Under the pieces are notes generated by a model. It did no database searches and was not told where the DNA came from. It saw nothing but the letters and a program-made list of their open reading frames with translations. A DNA stretch of 64,000 nt from Cenococcum geophilum 1.58 (Eukaryota; Ascomycota; Dothideomycetes; Gloniales; Gloniaceae): the NCBI GenBank assembly GCA_001692895.1, contig KV748211.1, positions 248,001 through 312,000 on the forward strand, given 5' to 3'. Each line of letters begins with the position of its first letter. Position 1 is the stretch's first letter. This document shows, piece after piece, positions 11,401 to 24,800 of this stretch. A program made the position numbers and the translations under genes.

Positions 11401-12787
11401 CTTCTTCTACTAACTAGCCGACCTAAATCAATATATAATATATTAATCCCTTTTAACCCTAGAGAGGAGTCTTCCTTTAGGGTTCCTCTTTTTCTAGCTC
11501 TATACTATCCTCCTGAATTAATAAAACCTTATTTATCTTTACCTTTATTAGGTAGTTCCTTATAGGGTAGCCTATTTAACTATATAAGAAGTAAGCTCCT
11601 TAATTGCTAAGGGCCTATATATAGGGGTTGCTATATATAGGCCGGGTATATACTAGGCCTATAGTAGGGGTAGCTGCGCAGCTAGCTACTAGGTTAACTA
11701 TAGGACTTGCCGATTATACCGGGGTACTACGGGCCGTACTTATAGTACTTATAGCCTAGTTTATAAGGTTTCTAGTTTTTAGCTAGTTAGCGCGTGCCTT
11801 AATTTAACAGAGGCCTTAGTTAATAGCTAGGTAATAGTCCGTAAGTTCCTTTAATATTTATACTATAGTATAAGCTGGTAATACGGCCCGCTATAGGTCT
11901 AGGGTAAGCTTATTAAAGAGGTCTAGTAGTAGGTCTTCCTAAGGGATCTAGGCCTATCTAGCTAGGTGTAAAAAGTGGGTTTAAAAGGCTGAAAAGGTCT
12001 CCATTGTTTTTATATTTAGGCTTTTATAGCTAAGGCGGGCGTTTTATACTTTAAAAGGGTCTTTATAAATAGAAGATAAGTATTTAATTATTTCTTCTTT
12101 AGAGATAAAGGGGTTTATTAAGTCTTTAGTGTATTGCGGGCGTAAATACGTCTAGGCGTCTTCGCCAGTACGGCCGAAAACGTAGGCTATTCTAGCTCAG
12201 GCGTTAGGGAAGTAGTCTATATTAACTTTAATCTTATCCTATAATTAAAGCTTCTAATTGTTAAATATAGGGTTAATTCCGTCTATAAGTAGCGGGGGAT
12301 CCGCAACCCTTACTAACCGCTTTAATACTATATAGACCTTAGTGGATCTACTAAGGCGCTAAAATAGGGCCTAAAGGACTATAGTAAGTCTTTAGTTATC
12401 TAATAATGACTTATTATTAGATATAGGGGTATCTCTAGCTTTAAGCAGCTCTTATAGTTATTTAATTTTAGTATTAGTAGCCGTAAGCTTCGCCTAGGGG
12501 GTTAAAACGTTAATTATTTCTTTATCTAAAGTATTTAAGGGTCCTATAGCTGCTTTACCTGCTACTATAGTTTATAGTATAGTGGTAGGGGTATTAGGTA
12601 ATTCTGGGTAATTTTTTTAGGGGTTCTAGTCTATGTATATCTTATAGGTCCTTTCCTTAGGGTTTTATTCTTTTTTTTAGGTCTTGTCCTTGTAGTCCTA
12701 GTAGTGTCCTTAAGGTCCTATTTTATATTCTTGTAGATATATTTAAGTTCCTTCTTAGGAAGAAAGAGTAGAGTAAGCTTTAGATAA

Positions 12788-13024
12788 TATTAGTGACTTA
12801 ATTAATTGAGATATAAGCACGGTAAAAGGGTCGCGTAAGCCTATATAATTGGATTGTCTATAAATAAGAATCTAAAGCTAAGGAAAGGAAAGGAGAAGAA
12901 GAGTAGCGCCGTTTAGTGTTTTATAAGATCTTTACGTTACGTAATCGCAAGATACGGCAATCTATAGCAACTTGCCGGTGCGAAGTTTTGCTAAGTTCTG
13001 CTAAGTTCTGCTAGTGCCGTAATA
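12788..13024 (-). repeat. 5' LTR of element A (237 bp)
   Basis: Mate of 7030-7256. It is about 10 bp longer because it has one more copy of a short TTCTGCTAAG-type tandem unit near its left-hand (outer) GTGCCGTAATA end. Confidence 0.9.
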
Positions 13025-16000
13025 GTAATCCTTTTTTATTAATATTACCTAACCTAATCTCTTTTAATACTCCTGTACCTTTCCTATAGCGTTTTTTAGA
13101 TTCTTTAATAGCTTCTAGGTAGTCTTATTATAGCCTATCTACTTTACTTTATATTATATTTTGTTGTTAATATCCTTATAACTAATAACTTTTAAAACTT
13201 GCTATTTATCTTCTTCTTATCCTCTATATATGTCTGCTTTATAAACCGGTGGCTTAATATTCCTATATACTAGCTCTAGCATCGCAATATACTATATAGG
13301 GTAGATTTTCATCTTAGCTAGTAGGTTTAACTTAAACGTAACCAGTAAAATCCTTTATTTAATTTTAAAAGGTCCTAGTCTAACGTAGTTTAACTTCTTG
13401 CTTAGTTATTAACTTTTAAAATTTTTGTATAGTAGCTATACTTTATCTCCCTCCTTAAGATCTAGTCCCTTAGATCTCTTAGCATTATAGTATTTTTTTA
13501 TTCTTTACTATACTACTTTAGCTGTTTCTATAAGGTTCTTATAAAGATCCATTAATATCTTTATCTCTTTTTAGCTATATTACTTATCTTCTTTACTTAA
13601 CGTAGCGATAATAACGTTCTTAGCTTGTACCTATAATTCGCCTTAAATAGTAATATACTATAGTGTTGCATTATATATAAACTATATAACTAGTAGTAAC
13701 AATACCTAATTATTCTACGCGTGATTAATATAGTGTTTTAGATACTATTCTATTATCTAATTTAATCTTTTTATTTAACCGTCTATCTACAGATAGTATG
13801 CGGTAAAAGTTACTACTCTAACTCCTTATTCTGCTAAAAATACCTCCTAAAATACTACTATAAATCTTAGATCTCTATCTAATATAATCTTACTTAATGC
13901 TCTATGTCTTATAAATACTTCCTTAATATAGATTCTAGCGACGTCTTCTACTAATATTTCTTCTGTATATACTATAAAATATCCCTACTTTATAAGCTTA
14001 TCTACTATTACTAAGATTACGTTATAATCTTATCTGGTAATAGAGTTTCTTAACTTTAGTAACTTAATAATAAAGTCCTATAATATAGCCTCCTATAGTC
14101 TCTTTAGTATTTTAATAGGTTGTAACCCTCTATATAGCTTATGCCTTATTAGTTTATTTCTCTAGCAATCTAGATATTCCTTTATAACTTTTCGCGCTAA
14201 GCCCTAAATCCCATTAATAATATACTTCTTTTAGAGTTTTAATACTAAGCCCATAGCTCTATTATATCCTTAAGTTAATCCCTTATAGAAATCTTCCATA
14301 AAGTGCTCTGCTATACTTCTTAGGATATACTTTACTTTCTAATTTTCGTATATATCTATTTATAAATCTTTTAGCTATACCTCTAAAATTCTTTATACTT
14401 AAAAGCTTTTTAATAACTTATAAACTCTTTCTAGTTCCTCTTAAGTTACTATAATCTTTGGATAATTATATCTAATTAATCCGTCTATATCTTTCTGCAG
14501 TAAAGCCCCTAATAGCTTTTCGTTATTTTATAGTTTAGCCTTTTAACTTAGAGCATCCGCTCTTATATTGTCTATACCCTTAGTATACTAAATCTTAAAA
14601 TAGTATTCTATAAGTATCTCTACCCATCTAACCTATCTCTAATTAAGTTTCTTTATTATTAAAAATCCTATTAGGTTCTTATAATCTATCTTAACTATAA
14701 AAAGTTTCTCTATACCTTATAAGAATGCTCTCTATTTTTTTAATACTATAACTATTTCTAATAACTCTTTGTTATAGATATTATAGTTTAATTCTAGTAG
14801 TGTTATTTTTTTAACTATAGTATACCACTGGGTGCTATCTATTTTAATATTTCTGTATAAAGCACGCCCCTAGTATATAATCTAATACGTCCGTTTTTAC
14901 GACCGTCTCTAATTCTAGTTAATAGATTTTAAGAACTAGCTCCTAGGTAAACAACTCTTTAACCTTTTTAAATAATTCTTTTTACTTTTCTCCCTATACC
15001 TATAGTTCTTCTTTCTTTATTAATCGCATAAATGGTTTAATATCCTTTAACCATTACGCTATAAACCTTCTGCAGTAATTGTAAAACCCTAAAAACAATC
15101 TTAACTATATAACATTCTCTAGTTCTTACTAATTTACTATAGCCTTGATCTTTTTAGGATCTATACTAAGTTAGCCTAGTTTAATAATAAATCTAATAAA
15201 ATTGGTCTTCCTAGTAAAGAACTTGCATTTCTTAATTGCTACTAGCATCTATTCTTCTTATAGTCTCTTTAAGACCCATTTAACGTATTCCCCGTATTCT
15301 TCCTTAGTTATTAAGTAGATAATAATATTATTAAGATATACCATAATAAATTTATCTAAGTATTTTCCTAATACGTTATTAATACGCTTCTAGAACATTA
15401 TTAGTGCGTTTATAAGCCTAAATTATATAACTAATAGTTTATATAGTTCTTCCTTTAACCTAAAGGCTGCCTTTTATTTATTGCCTTCCTTAATCCTAAT
15501 CTAATAGTACGCCTATCTTAGATCTATCTTTATAAAGATTTATGCGTTGCCTATTCTATCTTAGATTTCGCTAATTAAGGGTAAAGGATACTTATCCTTT
15601 CTAGTAATGCTGTTTAACTACCTATAGTTAATACACAGCCTTAGTTTACCATTCTTCTTTAGTACGAACAGTACTAGATAACCTACTAATAATTGCGATG
15701 GTCTAATATATCCCTTTTATAAGTTTTCCTAAATAAACTCTTTTAATGCTCTACCTTCCTCTTTAGTAAGCTTATAGATTGGAAAGAACCTTAGACTTAT
15801 TTCTAGTTCTAATTCTATTTTATAGTCCTATACTATATACTCTAACAAATTCTTACTTTTTAATAACCATAGTTTCTTACTATACTTATGGTATTTCTTT
15901 AGTATATAGCTTAATCCTTTTTCCGTCTCTTTATAGGTTACTCCCATTTAATACTATACTAACTTAGCTTATTATCGTATCTTGCGTTATTAAGTATCTT

Positions 16001-19000
16001 TTATATTAACCTAACCTATAATCTAATTAATCTTTAGATTGTATTCCTATAACTAAGGTATTCCTAGTACTGCCTTATTATTTCCTAATAGTAATATATT
16101 AAAAGGCATCTTAATTTATCTCCCTTTAATAGTTAACTAAATAGGTCCTATTTTAAGATTAATAATACCTCCTCCGTAGGCTATCGGATCTCCTAAAATT
16201 ATCACTAATAGGTAAAAGTGCTCCTTTTTCCTATATAGTAATCCCATTCTTTTGACCGCTACTAGTAAGATATAGTTCCTTATTACTCTACTATCTATTA
16301 ATGCTTTAAACTATTAATCTTGCCACTTAATTTATAAATTTAGGTATTGTCCTTAAATTCCTTTAAGGGTCTAAGGCTCTACTACTAGTTCCCTCTAATC
16401 CCGTATGCCTTTACTTTTCCTAACTACTAGCTATTTAATCCTATTTATACTTAGTCCTCCTTTAGCTAATACTTAGTTCGCTTTTTATCTTTAATATACT
16501 ATAGACACGTATTCTTTAGGCATTCCTACTACTATTATCTATCTAGGTATTCTTCTATAAAGAATCATCCTAGCTAAAGTATTAAGTCCCCTAGGCTTTA
16601 TACTTCTACTAGGTACCAACTATATATATACTTAGCGTTTTAATACTTTACCTTATCCGATGCCTAATATATCCTTACTAAGTACTTCCGGTTCTTATCT
16701 TTTAGTGCTCTATATATATTACACGTATTATCTACGTATACAATCTATACCAATATATAGCATACTTAGTGTCTTAGGTTAACTCTTAGCTTATTTTTAT
16801 CTTTAAGTTTAACCCTTTTTTATGCTGATTTAAGCGTTATAACTTCGTTTGCAGGTACTAAGATTTGCCTTTTACTTCTCTAGTCCTCTAATTACTCCTT
16901 TAAATCCTTTAACGTTATAATTAAGGATCCTTTAATATAACTTATAGCCTTCTCTATAATTGGGTAGTTTTAGATAACTTTCTTATCTATCTAGCTATAT
17001 ATAGAAATCTTCCCACTTATTATTATGTCGTTACCTATACCACTTTTAGTACAGCCCCTTAAGCGTATACGGCTTATCCGTAAGGAAGTATCTTCTTATT
17101 ACTATATTATAATAGCCTTTTATATATTGTTCCTTAAACCTAGTTAGAATCTCTAAATCCTCTTCTTATTCTAGTTCGGTAAGCTACTTAGCTCTTAGTA
17201 TACCTATCTTAGGCCTATTAGTGATTCTTTATATAGGTACTCTATCCCTTATATAACCTAGTATATTAAATCTTTTATCTAGTTTCTAATTTTGCTATAA
17301 GGTAATTCTTACTCTAAACTCCTCTATAGTTTCTTTCTTTTCGCGTCTTATAAGTAGATCTTTAAAGTCTTCTTACTTTTTAATCTTGTTAATAGTCCTT
17401 ATTTATATCTCAAAGTCTAAGTCCTATAGGATTCTTAGTCCTAAGCTGGCTTCTATTTTAAGCTTTGCTCCTACCTTAGTTTAACTAGGCTTAGGTGTTC
17501 TTATCTCGTCTTAAGAGTCTTAAATCTCACTTATCTTGTCTTAAGAGTCTTATGCCTATAGAAAACTCTATCCTAAGCTTATTTGTATGTCTTTAAACTA
17601 AGCTATTACCCTACTCTATCGGTTTTTATCTGTTATAGGTCCTTAGGTATACCTTATCTTATCTTAGGAATCTTAGTCATCTCTTATCTTATCTTAAGAA
17701 TCTTAAGCCTTTAACCTTTTGCCTTTATTAAGCGATAAATTAGCACTAGCAGTCTTCTACTTACTTAATCTCTATAAGATACTCTTCCTTTTATCTTATA
17801 AAGCGATAGATACCGTATCTAACGGTATTATAATGCCTGTTACTAAACCTTACTCTATAGCGGTCTTAGTCTCTACTTCTAATATAACTTCTTTAAGGTT
17901 TGCACATTCCTAGTAAGCTGCCTTTATTGCCTTATTATCTGCAAATATTTCGCCTATATTAAAGTTATCGTCCTTAATATCCGATCTGCGAACTAGTTTA
18001 TTAGTTCCCCTATACTCTAAGGATTTTAGCTCTTATAGCTAATAGCTTACGCCATACTTAGCGCCTTTATAAATTTGGTATGCGTTATTATAATAAAACG
18101 CGAAACTTTTAATTAAACATTCCTTTGTTTCTTGCAGTATACTATTATCCCTCTATACGTGTATATCTTCTATAGGTCTAGTTCCCTTTATTATATAGTA
18201 ACTCTAACCATCTTTATAATCCCTTATAAAGTAACCTTATTTCCCGCAATTTATATAAGCTCCGTTTTTAAACCACTAACTTTGCTATAGAGTCCGCCTA
18301 AATATCTTCTACTACTAAGATCCCTAATTTAGCCTCTGCTCCTTAGTCCTATAATTACTAGATCCTTAATCTCTAGGTTTTTATAATTTCTTACTCTATG
18401 TTTTATAGGCTTCTTTAGTACTACTTAGGTCTATTAGATTTACGCCATACTATAGTTTTTAACTTAGCTTTAGTTATTATGTACTCTACGCCTTATAAAA
18501 CTATAAAACTCTATTCTAACTTCTCTTAGCCTGTTCCCTTTAGTAGATCTAATTATTAATCTTAATTACTTAATCTATTAACTCCCGTAGGGTATCTATA
18601 TCTTCTATTAAAATAATTACGTCCTAGACTTTATCCTTAAGTCCCTGCTTATACTATACCATAAGCGCCTTATTATTCCACTTAACTTATATAGCTAGCG
18701 TCTGGAACTGCGTTATATACTTAATTGCTAAGGTTTGTTATATAATGTCTTAGAGTTTTCTTTCTACTATAGTTACTGCCTCTAGGTCTCTAAATATTTA
18801 TATAAGTCGCTCTATAAACCCCTCCTAGCTTAAAAACATGGATCGTACCTCTTAATTAGTGGTTATTATTCCGTTTGCTTATATTTCCGTAAGGTAAGGC
18901 TTAAACTACTTAAGTGCCCTTTTTAATAGGAATAGTCCCGTATATACTATTTAATCTATAGGTATTAGCAGTTTCGCCCCTTCTTATATAACTTTAAAGT

Positions 19001-19307
19001 GCATTTAGGTAAGAAACCCCTTAAGCTTTAATCTTTCTCCTAAGTACCTTTTAATTAATAGCAACTTAATCTTTGCTACTTCTATCCTATTAACCCTTTC
19101 TTCCAGTACCGCATTGTTTGTTATTAATTAGTTAACTATTTCTTATAGCTGTCCGACCGTTATAGGTTACTATAAGTTAGTATCTACTATACTAGTATCG
19201 CCTCCTAACCTTAAGGTAGTTGCCGCCGTTAATAGCGTTATAGTGGCTGCTTTTAGTAGCATATTGTTTAACTTTCTATATTTAATACCGTAACTAGGTA
19301 GTAATTA

Positions 19308-19731
19308 TATAACGGAACCTTGTAGCAAGTACTATAATAGGCTCGTTATTAGGCTAGGTGTATAGGTAATATAAATTAAAGTTAACAACGTAATAATAAC
19401 TAGTAGAGTGGTTGCCTAACAGATTAACTTTAATTATATTCTAAGAATTACTATAAGGAAGGAACTATCTAGGTAGGGACTAAGGGTCCTTAAATATATA
19501 ACCGTACTTCTATAAAATCCTTCTTATATATAATATACGTGTGCTCTATTTACTCTATTATGGATTATATAGATTTTATAGATTATATAGATTACGTTAC
19601 GTAACCTTAGTTACTATTCCTCATTATATAGCTCTATCAGCTCCATTTTAGACCGTGCTTATATTAACCAACTAGCTTCTTCTAACTCTTCTCTAAGTAG
19701 TCGTAATATCGTACTTAAAGCGTCCGTAACA
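19308..19731 (-). repeat. 5' LTR of element F (424 bp)
   Basis: Mate of 5885-6308. Its right edge GTCCGTAACA is followed by the target duplication TTTAG at 19732-19736. Confidence 0.88.
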
Positions 19732-19736
19732 TTTAG

Positions 19737-20242
19737 GATAGAATCCCCCTTCTACTAAATACCCGCTTTATATTAGTTCTTTGCCTACCTTATACATCCT
19801 TATCCTAGCTATTTATTCCTTATTCCCGCTCTTTATAAGATCCTAAGGTAGCTTACGCGGTATTTTAGGTTTAATATTTAATTAGTTTGCAGGATCCTAA
19901 GGCCTATTTAGTGTCTTAGGTTAACTATTTAATTAGCTTACCTCTTATTACGCTAAAACTTAAATAAGTATTTATATTAACTATTTATAACTAAAACTAA
20001 CCAGATAGAATTATGCCCTAGCATTATACCTTAGGGAAATTACTCTTAATAGCCTATAATATACGCCACTAAAAAACCTTATTACGTATTAGGGATATCT
20101 TTACTTCTTATAGCCCGTCTACTATATAAGTTTAAACCTTTTTTTAAATAGGTAGAGGAACCTATATCTAAGAATTATGGGTTTTAGTAAGATCCTTAGC
20201 TTCCTTACGTAATAAGAAATACCTAGTATTAACTAATACTTT
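19737..20242. other. Unassigned AT-rich stretch
   Basis: No gene or known element recognised. An imperfect direct repeat of about 30 bp built round TTTAATTAG occurs twice at about 19875-19965. Confidence 0.5.
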
Positions 20243-20248
20243 ACAGTG

Positions 20249-21012
20249 CGCACAATATCCCTTAGCCCGTCAATTCGCGTCTAACGGTTATTAATAAGAA
20301 CTAGCCAATTAATTGTACTGGATTTAACGCCTATACTAGGGGGTATAGGGCTTTAGTTTTGTAGTAATTTAATATACGCACCTAGTTTTAGGAGTTAAGT
20401 CGCTTGATATAAAGTTACTAGCACTTATCTTTTCTGCGGAACTGTATTTTGCATTATAGTAGGTAGGTATACGCGTTGTTTCGAAACTAGTGTTTGCGCA
20501 CAGACTACTTACTTGTTGGACGCTAACGGGCTAAGGGATATAGCTTACTAAGAAGTATTTCCATTTATTATCTATATATCCTATAGCGGTATATATATCT
20601 AAGCTAAACTTATAAAACATAGTGGCGTTAAAATAGAAAATTAGGACGATATAATATAACTTAAATAGGGTTATAAGATAAAGACCCAACCGTTCCAACT
20701 AATTATATCACTTTAACTAATTTAACTATTCTAACCATTCTAACCGTTCTAAACTAGTATAACCCGCTTAATATCCCCGGACGCCACTAATAAAGCCTTA
20801 AGTTAGTGTAAACATCCTACCCCTAGCAACTTTTGCCTTAATATGCCTTCCTATATCTCTAATGCTTCTAGATAAGGGAGAACTAAGCTATAGAGGTTAA
20901 GATGCCAATTATAGCTCCATAACAATACGAGCGTTAAATTTAGCTTAATTAATTGGCTAGTTCTTATTTATAACTATTAAACGCGAATTAATGGGTTAAG
21001 GGATAACTGCGG
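20249..21012. mobile_element. Inverted-repeat (TIR-type) DNA element remnant
   Basis: Two arms of about 83 bp face each other: 20249-20331 and 20931-21012. Both contain ATCCCTTA, AATTCGCGT and AAGAACTAGCCAATTAAT, and most differences are RIP-type transitions. A third, shorter piece at 20519-20540 (ACGGGCTAAGGGATA) is an inverted match to the outer part of the left arm, so a smaller inner unit of about 300 bp (20249-20545) may be nested. The roughly 600 bp between the long arms hold no recognisable transposase, so this is best read as a MITE-like, non-autonomous DNA transposon. Superfamily not assigned. Confidence 0.6.
20617..20792. mobile_element. Candidate MITE with short TIRs
   Basis: TAGTGGCGT at about 20617 and its inverted match ACGCCACTA at about 20792 enclose some 175 bp. 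TA at both outer edges could be a target duplication. The interior carries a degenerate 10-bp tandem run of TTCTAACCAT/G type (about 20695-20755). The inverted repeats are only about 9 bp, so this could be chance. Confidence 0.3.
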
Positions 21013-21019
21013 TTTTAAT

Positions 21020-21657
21020 ATAAAATGCTCTTAACTAGTTACTATAAACGCCACAAACATTATAACAGATACTACCCTAGCTTAAGTACTAGCGTAAAGA
21101 AGCGGATACTTAAACGACTTTAAATATTAAAGTTTCTATGTCTAATCCTATTACTTTCCTATAATTTATAATTCTAAAAACCTATATATTCTAATAAAAA
21201 TATTACCGTAAACGTTATAATATATACCTACTACCTTATATTAGAGGATTTCTTTAGAGGTTAAATAATTTACTTACTAAGAGGTAATAATCCGTCTAAG
21301 GCAAGGCAAGAAGAATTATACTTACTATAGCTAAAAAAAAAAGCTAATAGTTGCACTAAGTATAATTATCCGCGATACTTTATCTAACTAGATTTGTTTT
21401 ACTATAACCTAAAAAGATATATTACAGTCTAGACGCGTACGCCACTCCCCCTCTATAATAAGTTAGGCTGTAGTAAATAAAACCTATACTAAGACGCTTT
21501 CTAAAGCTATTAAGGCGCGTACTAAAAGTCGGCTTAATATTATGAATAATAGCACTATACTAGAAGGCTGGAGTAGGGAAGGGAATAAAATAGCGATAAT
21601 AAGCACCTAGTATGCTAAATAGGGGCTTTAGTAGTATTACTTATAGGGGTTCTATAG
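21020..21657. other. Unassigned AT-rich stretch
   Basis: RIP-like AT-rich sequence up to the H target duplication. It contains an A-run near 21340. I see no gene, repeat family or structured site. Confidence 0.5.
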
Positions 21658-21662
21658 ACTTA

Positions 21663-21881
21663 TATATAATTACAGCACCTAGTATACAAACGCGTATTTA
21701 CGCGTTCGGTGTACTAACTACCTATATGCTAACTAATTAGGGGGGAGGCGCGTTAGTATATAGACCACGTAGTCTACCTTAATAGAATTAACAGTTACCA
21801 CCATCCTAAAGAGCATACGATACTATACGTATTTCGTGCCCTGGGATATAACTTACTTATACTATTAAGTTAGTATAAACA
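21663..21881 (+). repeat. 5' LTR of element H (219 bp)
   Basis: Begins TATATAATTACAGC and ends GTATAAACA, next to the duplication ACTTA. Same length as its mate at 27481-27699. Confidence 0.9.
21681..21715. promoter_or_regulatory. ACGCGT inverted pair (hairpin) in the H LTR
   Basis: Arms of about 16 bp (AGTATACAAACGCGTA and TACGCGTTCGGTGTACT) face each other across a few bases. Each holds ACGCGT, the known core of the fungal MCB box bound by MBF (Mbp1-Swi6) at the G1/S transition. Copies are at 27499-27533 and 5612-5648. The hairpin is seen directly; a regulatory role is inference. Confidence 0.5.
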
Positions 21882-24800
21882 CTGATTAGTAAGCGCGCAT
21901 AGATTAGCAATTACTTAATACCTTCCCCCAAGCAATATACGACAGCGACTACCTGTTTAGACTCCTAGTATGACCTACTAAAAGGTTGGAAGCCGGGGAT
22001 TACAGAACTATTACTAACTCTATATACTTATTTAAGTCTTAGTACGGTTTACTAAAAGTTTATAGATGTAAATACAGACCCTTACGGAACCCCCTATTCT
22101 TAACCCCCTTAAACCTTTAACCCCTCCGGACCTTTTACGGAAACCCTTTACCCTCCTATAAACTATTACGGACCTATTAATTGCCTTTACGGACCATTAT
22201 AAGACCTCTTAAACTATTACAGACCTATTAATCGATTTTACAGACCGTTATAAGACCTCCCCTACCCGTTACAAGCTACTACCACCCGCTACGTACTATA
22301 CTATATAGTATAGCAGACACAAGCAAGTAGATTAATAAAGGTTAAGAGAAATAGAGACAAGGAGTTGACCTTATATCTATAACTAACGTTAACAACTATA
22401 TTAAGTACAAAATCCTTAAATACGGATATTTTAAGCTTATAAATAACGACCTATGGGAGTAATATAAGGAAGACTTTATGGACTTTATAGAAGATATTCT
22501 TAAAGCTTATAACTTACGAACCCTTTTACGTCACTAAGGTATATAGGTTAAAAAGGATAAACAAGTTACTATTATATGGTCCTTATATAATATAATATAA
22601 AAGGAGGACTAAACGGAATAGGCTAAAGAGGAAATCCTAAACTAGGTTAAGGTTACTAATAAACTCTTTACTTCTCCTAAACTTAATAGCATTGCTAGCC
22701 TTATATCTAACCTACTTAACTAAATTCGTCCTATAAACCTAAGTAATTTTAGAATTAATCTTACGGGCTAAAGTATACCTAGTACTTAAGTTACGGACCG
22801 TAATACCCCCGTAAACCAAAATATGGACTAAAACTCTCCTGTCGCCTAAGCTATAGATCTATAACCTACCTAAGTTATAAATCTATAACCTACTTAAGTA
22901 AAGACCTATAGTAAGGAGCTAGCTAACTTAGCTAAGCTCTATACTAACGAATCTAAGTATAGCAGTGAAAACGATAACTTTAACTTTAAACTTACTATCT
23001 TTACGGACCTCTATTGGAAGGCTAATATTCCTAAATAGGAATTTAGCCAAGCCTATTCCACTATACTACGCGGCCTAGCCCTTAACTATTACTACACTAA
23101 CCTTAAAAGCAACCCCCTTAGTGTTCCCTTTAATAAACTATATAAAGCCATACGCAATTACTTTAAAGGACTAGAATATAAGCGTAATATCTTTACCTAA
23201 TAGAATGCAACTAATTTACGGACCGTAATGGACAAGAACACTAAAAAATCAACTATAAAATGCCTGTAAATCCTTATTAAAGACCTCCGCTACCTATAGC
23301 ACGGTCTTAATATTAAGCTTTAAATAGACGACTTCTTATATAATAAACTTATTATAGCTTGCTAGGAAATAGAACCCTATAAATACGCCTATTATAAGCC
23401 CGTAGATACTATAGCTGGCCTTATTAACGATTTACGGTCCTTTATTATAATGTATAAAGCCTTAAACCCGCTAGGTAGTACTTAAGCCTTTATTATAGAC
23501 CTGTAAAACCCGTAAACTAACTTAGACGCCTACTTTACGGACCGCCGCTACCGCCGGCAGTATCCGTACCGACTAAGTCCCACCCATAACCCCCGCAGTA
23601 ACTCCTGTATAAAAGTATACCCCTATAGACAAACTAGCTAAAAGTGCTTTATATACGGTAAGGAAGGATATTAGTTTATAAAGTATACCTAAAAAGAACG
23701 TAATAAGTCTAAGAAGAGATTTAACAATTGGATTAACTAGTTTATCTTAGACTATAAAGGAAAGGAAGCGGAGGAGTCTCTTAATAAGTTAATAGAAGCC
23801 CTTATAATTGACTTTAACTTAAATACTTAAAAATAAAAGACCTTAGAGATATTCTTAACTACTTACGGACCTTTTATGGATAGCTAAGCCTTTAATATTA
23901 CGACCGTATTAGCCGACTATTCCTTTATACACTTAGTTACGCCTAAAAACTATTCCGTAAGCACCCCCGTTACGGACATTATAGATTATAAGCAGGACCT
24001 ATTTGCATATATTACCATAGAACGCTATACCCCTAAGGAATTCTACAGTGTTATAATTAATATAGGTGCCTCTAAGAAGTCTACTATAGGTTACGGATAA
24101 TACCTTGTATATAGGAATACTATAAATAATAATACAGACATTAATGTTACGTAAACTAGGGCCATAAACGTCTAGTTTGGTATTGGCTTAACCGTATTAA
24201 TTAGATTAGTAGCAGTTAAGACTCTAATTAGCCTAGTTAACTTCTACGTAGTAAAAGCAGACACCTCTTTCCTACTCTGCCTTATGGATATAGATAGGTT
24301 ATAGGTATACTATAATAATATTACGGACACCCTAATTGGCCCTATAACTGCCCTAGGAAGCAAGCACATTACCCTACTAATTATACAACAATTCGGACAC
24401 CCGTTCCTTATATAGGGAGAGACTTTACAAACCTACATTTAGGAATCTTTTAACTATAACCCGTACTACCTTACCAGTACTAAGATCCACCGCCTATACC
24501 GCCGTTTTAGCTACCTATTAGCCGAAAAGCTATATAAAGTCCTTAAACGCTCTAGATATAACAACGTTAATAGGAAGGCAATTAACCACCTAACTAAATA
24601 CTGCTCCTTCTACCAGAAATACAGACGTTCCCTAGGCCGATTTAAGTTTACTCTTTATAAAGACCTTAATTTTAACCACTTAGTGTACGTAGACATTATA
24701 TATATTAATGGCAGCCCAGTATTATATATAATTAACGAGGTAACCCGCTATTAAGCCGCCCGTTAGTTATAAAATATATCCGTAAAATATACTTAGGATA

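Larger units (their letters stand above)
7030..13024 (-). mobile_element. Element A: Ty3/Gypsy LTR retrotransposon fossil nested in F
   Basis: A minus-strand Gypsy element, 5995 bp, flanked by the target duplication GTAAT (7025-7029 and 13025-13029). Parts in descending coordinates: gag about 12600-11600, protease and reverse transcriptase about 11400-9600 with the YLDNIIIYS-type box near 9885-9850, RNase H about 9500-9000, integrase about 8800-7950, chromodomain-like tail about 7600-7480. A pyrimidine run at 7260-7271 (the polypurine tract on the minus strand) abuts the 3' LTR. Element B is the same family on the other strand. A differs from B by about 90 extra bases in the 3' untranslated part, holding a 57-bp palindromic unit (7312-7368). 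Structurally complete but heavily broken; younger than F because it interrupts F. Confidence 0.9.
5885..19731 (-). mobile_element. Element F: Ty3/Gypsy LTR retrotransposon fossil, interrupted by element A
   Basis: A minus-strand Gypsy element of the G family. Both 424-bp LTRs are present and the 5-bp target duplication TTTAG flanks it (5880-5884 and 19732-19736). Element A sits inside it; without A and one copy of A's duplication, F is about 7.85 kb. Parts in element order (descending coordinates): gag-like about 19000-17900, reverse transcriptase about 15800-14900 with a readable YxNNIIIY-type active-site box near 15350-15310, integrase about 14300-13500, chromodomain-like tail near 13400-13150, then the extra post-pol coding-like stretch that A splits (13030 and 7024-6309). 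Both LTRs and the duplication survive, but the coding part is broken many times over by RIP. Confidence 0.88.

Noticed and set aside
15779-17913. Two 62-64-codon open frames on the plus strand
   Set aside because: Antisense to the pol part of element F; no recognisable product.
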